Shown: piece by piece, positions 57,208-64,000 of the stretch | How positions within the stretch are numbered: position 1 is the first letter of the stretch | Layout of the letters: each line of letters opens with the position of its first letter | Assembly (NCBI RefSeq): GCF_020382885.2 | Contig: NC_058508.1 | Span: 2,286,055-2,350,054 of the forward strand | DNA from: Scatophagus argus | Lineage: Eukaryota > Chordata > Actinopteri > Scatophagidae | Reading direction: 5' to 3' | Length of the DNA stretch: 64,000 bases | Notes under the pieces: model-generated | Databases searched by the model: none | Told to the model about the DNA's origin: nothing | What the model saw: only the letters and a program-made list of their open reading frames with translations | Position numbers and translations under genes: made by a program

Positions 57208-60200
57208 AGTCTAATTCCTTTTTTATTTATGAGGACAAAATGCAATGTAAATCATTAAATATTAGGATGTGGACTTGCTTTAAGGTTAGGTGGAGGTCAG
57301 GGTTAGGTTAAGGTAAGGGTTAGGATTAAGCAAGTAATGTTTATTGTTATGGTTAAGTGGTGGCTAAGCCTCCAGAAAATGAATGGAAGTCTATGTAATG
57401 TCCCCATAAGTGATGGAAATACAACTGTGTACGTGTGTGTGTGTGTGTGTATGTGTGTGTGTACGTGTATGGAGAGACAGAGGGTTCCTGGCAGGGATCT
57501 AAACTGTAATACACCCCCCCTCCCCCATTGCCACACACTTAAGCAAGCTTCCATTGGACTGTAAACAAGATATATTAGGGAAAGGTCATTGTTTGTCTGT
57601 TGTAGAGGTTGTCTATAACAACAACAAAATGTAACATAGGGTTTAGATGGTGAAAGGTTTTTGAAAACCATATGACCAATGAGTTTGACTTGACCTGGCT
57701 CTGGGAGAGTGAAGATTTTTTTCACATTTTTTTTCATATTTAATAAATTTAGCAATTATTTTATTGACTGTGAGAAACAATAATGAAAATAATTAATGTC
57801 TTCATCCTTATACAGAATAGAACACAACATTATTGTCTCACCACAGCAGGTAATTTGCTTTGTTTTACCGGTGATAATAACAAAAATACAGTAAACTTAT
57901 TTTAGAAAGAAAGCGGGTATTACAAAATTATTTATGCATTGAGGATGTTATTTATTTACACAGAGAGCTTCAAACAGAATGACCCAGTGAGTAAATGTAG
58001 GGAATCAACAGGCTGTCACTCAGGTTACACACTCAGAGTGTTTCCAGACACACTGAACGTTAGCAGCTGACAGAGAATGTTCCTCTCTAGAAAAACACAT
58101 GCCGGGAACGTACACAACAGACGGCTGCTACTGTCCGTCACAGGCTGGCATGGAGACAAACAGCGTGAAGAGCTGGTGCTGTTAATAGTTAGTTATTTGG
58201 TTTTATATTTACACTATTTTCTGCACTCACTATGTTGGAAAAAAAGCCAAGAATAAACATGTGTGAATATACAACATGCAGGTTGTGTGCAGGTGTACAG
58301 CATATTCTTACCTATTTTTCAGGCAGTATTGTGATTATTTTTCAGTCCGCTCTGATGTGGGTCATTCAGTAGTGTGCCAAAATTTCTTTGTTAGGATGCC
58401 TCTGTGATACTGGGAAAAAAAAATATAACCTGGGAAAAATATTTAGATATTTTCCACAGAGGTGGTGTCTTTTCATGGTTATCATATGGGTTGGTTGTCA
58501 CATTCGTTAGATCCCGCTGCCTAAAAATGTTGGCCACAAGGGTCATTTCGGAAGTAAGACACTTGGCACTGAGGTCAGAGGACGTCCGTGTTTTTCAAGT
58601 CAAAATGTAAGGATCCGTCTCTTCTGTGTTTGCTCTTTTTACACAGTGAGTTTATAATAAAACAAGTGTTACCCTCAAATTGTATGAAAGCTATAGTTTA
58701 GATAGGCTACATGCCTCTATTTATTATTTCCTCCCATACAAATAACCTGGGGACAGCCAATCCCATCATGTGTGACTAGCAACCATCAAGTAAGCATCGT
58801 CCTGTTCTTCCTATTGTGATAAGAACTATCTGAAATAACGGAGATAATTTATTTTAAGGGTATGAGTTTTTAGTTTTGCCATCCAGATATTTTGGCTTCA
58901 TTTTTGGGGAACTCTCACATCACTTCTTATATAGAGTCAATGTTAAAAACACCTTGAGTTAATAACAACCCTCCTTAACATCTTCCACTTCACCCAACCA
59001 CTTTGGGCATAGTGCACCCAGATGCATTTTATTAATAAATTAACCAAAAGCAAGGTGTGTTTGGACATGCACATACAGTCCATGTGCCGAGAACTTGTTG
59101 TCGCACTTGTGTGATAAAAATAGGCCCCCATGTCTTTTCTTTTTATTAAAAAAATATTTCCACTGTAAGAGGCAGTCACTTGTACCTGAAGATAAGTTCA
59201 TATGCCACATCCACAGGAGCTAATATGAAGATTCAGCCACTTGAGTTAGACAAATCAATTGGAAGTTATGGCCGTTTGAATACAAACTTCCCTCTTTTTG
59301 TTGATCCCTCCTCTGCAGACCAGTGGAGAAACACTGCTGGAGGGATGGAGACACTACAGTACAGTGTGCTGAGGAATGTGGTGACATAGTCGCTGCGACA
59401 GTGCTGTATCTCTATCCTGTACTTGACCTTGTTATTGGTTAAATAGTGTGTTCTCTCTTTCCCTTCTGTAACACTGGAACTATAAATATGTTTGTGCAGA
59501 GTGTGACATAACTCTTGCTGTGTGCTGGTACACTTGGACACGTAATGAAACAAACATAACAACACTGTTGAACCTCAAAAGTCCCACAATTCCTGATTAA
59601 AGAGACAATGAAGGACATTATCCCAATTAAACCAAAACTAAAAAATTCACTATCAGTTACATTTGTATGTACATATTGATGTTGCTCTCCAATATTAAAT
59701 ATATTTTCATAAAAAGGTGTGTAAATATTACACATCTTTGTACAAAACAAGCAAGTACGTATGCTATTTCTGTCTACTTGAATTAACTAATACAGAAACA
59801 GGTTAAAGGTCTTCTTTCATTTTGTGACATATGGATTATTTACTTTATTTACATCCAGGTGATTAGAAGAGTCTGAAAATTTCTTCTAAAAAATAGTGTT
59901 GTGCATCTACTAACTCAGAAACCAGTCAGAAAATCAAATACTTAGCTGTGTGAGTGCAAAGAAAAGATTACTTTGAAATGTAGTCAGTAACTATGTACAG
60001 ATTACGTAGCATTTTTGGAATTAAGGGGCATGTAATCCATCTGAAAAGGAATCTAATCTGATTATTCTAAAATACAACACTGAAAATATTGTACCTTGTG
60101 CTAAAAAACAAAAGGATGCAAACACAAAAATTTGAGTTTCACAACAACACCTCACAGCATTTTCAGTGTAAATACACACATTTGCATATTCAGCATTTAC

Positions 60201-60840
60201 AGTCGGTCAGCTCGACCGGCGCACATAGATGTGTTGTGTGTGTGTACTACAAAAAGTGAGAGAGAGTCACATTCCCATGTCCCTACCTGTCAGCTTTGGA
60301 CTGGGACTCTTTCTTGCTTGCTCAACCTTTAAACTGGATCTTTACCAACAGCACAAGCAACAGTGTCTGCGTACCTTTAAGTCTCGATTAGCAAAACTGA
60401 GAAGAGTAACTTGCTTTGATATGCAGTATAACAAAACTGGCATATTCATACTCACGAGAAAAGGTTTGAAATTTTAAAATGGCCATATTTTAAAGAGATT
60501 ATCAAAAATATCTATAGTATAATAACAATGTTTTTCCCCCCAAATGAAATGCACTGACTATGGTCACATGCTTTTGTAATGTGATTATATTATCTCACTT
60601 ACATGTAATCTGTTACTACCCAACCGTGAATGTAGAGGCACAGACTGACACTATGGGTCCTACAAACCACTACACTGTAACAGCCACATGAAGCAATCGT
60701 TAAGAGAGGATATTTACATCCATTTTATTCTTTGAGAGCATTCTGTAGCAGTAATTTAATAACTTTGATGTAAAAAAAAAGAAAAGATTTCAGTTAGTTT
60801 TCACGCACGCTGTGTTTTTTTCAGACGTTATGTAACTCAA
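56090..60840. other. Gene-poor spacer, part 2
   Basis: No exon with convincing splice sites is visible. Contents include a (GATAA)n plus TTTATTACTCCCACACTTGG repeat scrap near 56725-56775, (GT)n tracts near 57160-57205 and 57432-57465, and GGTTAG-rich sequence near 57285-57330. The remainder is AT-rich and unremarkable. Confidence 0.5.
57163..57204. repeat. (GT)n microsatellite
   Basis: About 20 GT units with one early interruption, in the spacer upstream of pdk2. Confidence 0.95.
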
Positions 60841-60858
60841 GATGTGACACGCGCCTCC

Positions 60859-60866
60859 TTGTTTAC
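60859..60866. promoter_or_regulatory. pdk2: FOXO-type site upstream of pdk2
   Basis: TTGTTTAC is the reverse complement of GTAAACAA, the FOXO (insulin response) consensus. It lies about 240 bases before the pdk2 start. FOXO control of PDK genes is established for PDK4; here it is inferred from the motif alone. Confidence 0.4.
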
Positions 60867-60938
60867 TATCTTCCTACAGTACAAGTAGGAGGGATTCCTG
60901 GAATCTGATTCGATGGCTGCCGCCCACCGCGCTCTCTC

Positions 60939-60943
60939 ATTGG
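60939..60943 (-). promoter_or_regulatory. pdk2: Inverted CCAAT box of the pdk2 promoter
   Basis: ATTGG in the context CTCATTGGCTGAG is a classic NF-Y type inverted CCAAT box. It sits in a locally GC-richer stretch (60900-61010) about 165 bases upstream of the pdk2 ATG. No TATA box is evident. Confidence 0.5.
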
Positions 60944-61105
60944 CTGAGCTTAGTTCTTAAGCGAGAGTGTCCTGTGCGGCGTTTCAGACTGCAAACGGCA
61001 GCGTTTTCTAGACTACTTTACCTTACTATCATTAGGGCTACATTTCATCTCCATGTCTTGTTTTTAATTTGATGAATTCAGCTTTTTTTGAGGATGACCA
61101 GTAAA

Positions 61106-63950
61106 ATGAAATTTGTTCGGTCGCTGATGAAGGCTGCAGCGCTGGCCAACGTGCCCAAACACATCGAGCATTTCTCCAAGTTCTCTCCTTCTCCCCTGTC
61201 AATGAAGCAGTTCTTGGATTTCGGTGAGTGTATCGTATCCATTATTACTATTATTACTATTATTACTATTATTACTGTTATTACAGGGTGCCTGCAGCAG
61301 ATCCATGACATGTTTTCAGCTGATCTCGTAATAGATAAAGTTGCACTTCTTGTCCGTGCGAAACTATTATTGTTAGTATTTTATAGTTTGGTTTAATGTG
61401 TTTATTTATACTGTAGGCTATATATGATGGATTTTCTTCTGTTATTGGATTGGTTAGCTGGTATATTTGGATCGTAGTTTACATGGATTGTGTGTTATAC
61501 GCAGACTCCACATAAATAAGATTGAAAGAGCTAAAGGATGCTGCATCCATCAAATGGTTGGAGTTCAGTTACTCCGTTATACTACAGTCAGTGTGTACTC
61601 TGTGTATGCATTGTGCAAATAAACCTACAGTGGGTCAGTGTACAGTGAAGCCTTGTGTGTTAGTGATGGTAACATTGCACACTGTACATAACATTGTAGA
61701 AAAATGATTATGGGTGAGGGCACTGACTTGTTTCAGTCTGATGTTTTTGGAAGAGCAGGGAATATTGTATATTCATATTTTATTTCAGCCTTTTTTAAAA
61801 AAAAATACAATGCAGTTAATACTTTGTTCTATCAAAAAAAAGTTAGTTGGTGATTATCTGTTTATCTCTGCTACCGCTTTAATAATTTTTGCATAGTCCC
61901 TTAGTTTTGTTGTAATTATCCACGTTTATTCAAGATCTGATTGTTCCCTTTTCCAGGTTCGATCAATGCCTGCGAGCGCACTTCGTTTGTCTTCCTTCGT
62001 CAGGAGCTTCCTGTCCGTTTGTCCAACATCATGAAGGAGATCAACTTGCTTCCAGATCGACTGCTGGCCACGCCGTCTGTCCAAATGGTCCAGAGCTGGT
62101 GAGACACAGAGATGGACTACTTAACACTCACTGAGTGACTGACTTGATGATGCAATACCTTACAGACTGGTGACTCAAGCGACTTGTTTACTGCCTGACC
62201 TTATCTGTTACTGCTTTTCTGCAAAGAAAATCCATCTCAAGTAAAAAACAAAAGCTGTTAACTTTTGTTATTGCAAAAGGAACTGTGTGCAACGTGTGTT
62301 CGAAAAACCTTCTAAGTGATCTGAAATTACTCATTTTAAAAAGTATGAGTGACAAGAATACATGTGACTTTCCACTCTTGGAGAGTCTCGTGTTTTCCAT
62401 TAGGACACAGTCTTATACTCGCCGGTCTGAGGTTAACAATAACCTTCAGACTTGTGAAACAGTTTCAACTCTTTGTTCATAGAGTAGTTCATTTTTAAGA
62501 GTTGCAGTGTTAATCCAGTTGCTATGAATAGCTTGTCAACACTGCACTACAGACCCAGATATAATCAGAGATTACATTACAGAGCAGGGAGCTGGGAAGG
62601 GGCAGGAGGAGGAGGAGGAGGAGGAGGCAGTGTGGCCGAACTTTGCCCCAGTTCCTTCTCTAACGTCATAACTGCCTTCTTCTTTTTCCTTATCCTGCCT
62701 GCATGTTGTTGCAGCTGAAGGGGACAGCATGTTCAGAGCAGCAGCCTCGCTGCAAAAGTGATAAACAAAGTCCCGCTTCCACTTTCATTTAAGAATACAT
62801 AAAGAACATACTGAATGACTGTACTCAGTTAATACAGAGTGGACACATGAGATTAAAAAAAGGTCGAGACTTTTTGAATTGATGCTTTAAAATTGATTAA
62901 AGGTTTGCTCAATCTTTTGTCATGGACATGTGACCTTTGGCCTTTGATTTCATTCTTGGTGATTGCCGATGTTGAAGTTGATGTTGTTTAAAACCAGTAA
63001 AATATATATATGATGTGGTTTGATGTTCTCCCTCTTAAAAATCCTGACGGCATGCTGTGGTGTCTTTCTTTGAATTGCTTACAGAAGATGGCTTCTCACT
63101 ACACTCATAGATTGCCTGGCTGAATTTCCATTTTTCATACTAAACAGCAAATTCAATACTCTCTCAACCTAATTTTTCAAAAGAGTGCACAAAAATCTGA
63201 AGTATTTATGGTGTAATATCTCATTCTTAATAAACAAAAACTACCTGTTACACTACCCGCATGAAGGCAAGTTAGGTTATTAAAGACATGATAATGCACA
63301 GAGACTGACAGAGCAGATCTGTCTAGTTAGAAACAGCAGACTGAGGTAACTGATGAGCATGCTGCTGCTCGTGATCTGCTGGGTGGTGGATTTTCAGGGG
63401 AAAGAGTCACATTGTCAGGAGTGGTGATGGATAGTTGTGTTTACGTTCTCCTCTCTGTTTTCCCCTCCCTCTCGCTCTGTTTTTCTGCTTTGCTCGCCTG
63501 CCCTGCAGAGTGTACTGGTAATACTATGAGGCTGAAGTCGGGTTAATGTGTGTGTTTCTATATACCCAGCTCTAGCTTTGGCCTGTCATGACAACTCCAC
63601 ACTCACTCATCTGTCATGAATTTTGGATGCGGGAATAGTGGCTGATGACGCATATCTTGTCCACATATCTTTGCTAAAATCTTGTTGACATTCTTATGTA
63701 AATGAATATGAATGTAATCACAGCAGGTAATATCAAGGTCAGCGAAAAATGATGATGGTTGTGTAAGATAAGTTGATAATGTAATTTTCATTATGGGAAT
63801 ACTCTGGCTACTACTATCTCCTGAGACAGCAGGTATGCTGGAGTGACTCTGACAGTGTTTGTGTTTGGGATCTCTCAGGTACATCCAGAGCTTAATGGAG
63901 ATCCTCGAGTTTCTGGACAGGAGTCCTGATGACCAGAGAGTACTCGAGAC
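61106..63950 (+). CDS. pdk2: Pyruvate dehydrogenase kinase, first three exons (PDK2-like; continues past the window)
   Basis: Mitochondrial matrix kinase that phosphorylates and inactivates the E1 subunit of pyruvate dehydrogenase. Exons: 61106-61223, 61957-62098 and 63879-63950; the last ends at a GTGAGT donor, so the gene continues to the right. Visible sequence includes [90 protein letters not shown] and DDQRVLE. This is the N-terminal helical-bundle domain; the ATP-binding domain lies outside. Wording favours PDK2 over PDK1, 3 or 4, but only ~110 residues are available. An upstream in-frame ATG at 61094 would add MTSK; I chose 61106 because the family begins M-(K/R)-(F/W)-V-R. The first intron starts with an (ATT ACT)n tract. 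Confidence 0.93.
61236..61286. repeat. (ATTACT)n tandem repeat at the start of pdk2 intron 1
   Basis: Six to seven ATTATTACT-like units begin about a dozen bases after the donor of exon 1. Confidence 0.9.
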
Positions 63951-64000
63951 GTGAGTATAACATACACATCCAAAAAACAGAAGCGGACAAGATAACATTG

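Noticed and set aside
57285-57330. GGTTAG-rich stretch as an interstitial telomere
   Set aside because: The units are irregular (GGTTAGG, GGTTAAGG, GGTTAGG), not a true TTAGGG array.
57303-57755. 150-residue minus-strand open frame
   Set aside because: It includes a translated (GT)n tract and GGTTAG-rich sequence and shows no conserved motif.
63603-63998. 131-residue minus-strand open frame
   Set aside because: It is antisense across pdk2 exon 3 and has no recognisable family. The plus-strand exon explains the coding signal.

Overview
This is vertebrate nuclear DNA, almost certainly from a teleost fish. Short coding exons sit behind consensus GT/AG junctions in long AT-rich introns. Around them are fish-type repeats: L2- and CR1/Rex1-like LINE fragments, tRNA-promoter SINEs with TGGA-type tails, a hAT element, Tc1-like inverted-repeat elements, a decayed gypsy pol and many (GT)n tracts. 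Nothing prokaryotic is present, so operons, ribosome binding sites and CRISPR arrays do not apply.

Five protein genes were rebuilt by splicing exons by eye. (1) 1153-5902, minus: an ARPC1A-like WD40 subunit of the Arp2/3 complex, with an unassigned upstream minus-strand exon at 6680-6916. (2) 9020-14319, plus: PRKAR1A, the type I-alpha regulatory subunit of PKA; its 10 exons sum to exactly 379 codons plus stop. (3) 19542-25288, plus: RAC3, a Rho-family GTPase; its 6 exons sum to 192 codons plus stop. (4) 31864-48116, minus: an SLC6 Na+/Cl- neurotransmitter transporter of the GABA/taurine/betaine type; its 14 exons sum to 585 codons plus stop. (5) 61106-63950, plus, running off the right edge: the first three exons of a pyruvate dehydrogenase kinase, best match PDK2.

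Layout: 0-7 kb ARPC1 gene; 7-9 kb divergent intergenic region; 9-18.4 kb prkar1a and its long 3' region; 18.5-19.1 kb LINE fossil; 19.3-26.1 kb rac3; 26-31.8 kb repeat-rich spacer; 31.8-48.1 kb SLC6 gene with LINE-filled introns and a hAT element; 48-60.8 kb gene-poor spacer with a LINE endonuclease fossil and a gypsy pol fossil; 60.8-64 kb pdk2 promoter and first exons. From memory, PRKAR1A, RAC3 and PDK2 all lie on human 17q, so the block may be partly conserved synteny. The genes act separately (actin nucleation, cAMP signalling, Rho signalling, transmitter uptake, mitochondrial fuel choice).

I found no new multi-gene system. The items most worth a second look are the in-frame upstream exon and short C-terminus of the ARPC1 gene, the divergent SLC6 paralogue, a hAT element with a perfect 8-bp target duplication and internal telomere-like repeats, a full-length SINE with a perfect duplication, and a mosaic of two LINE families in an SLC6 intron.
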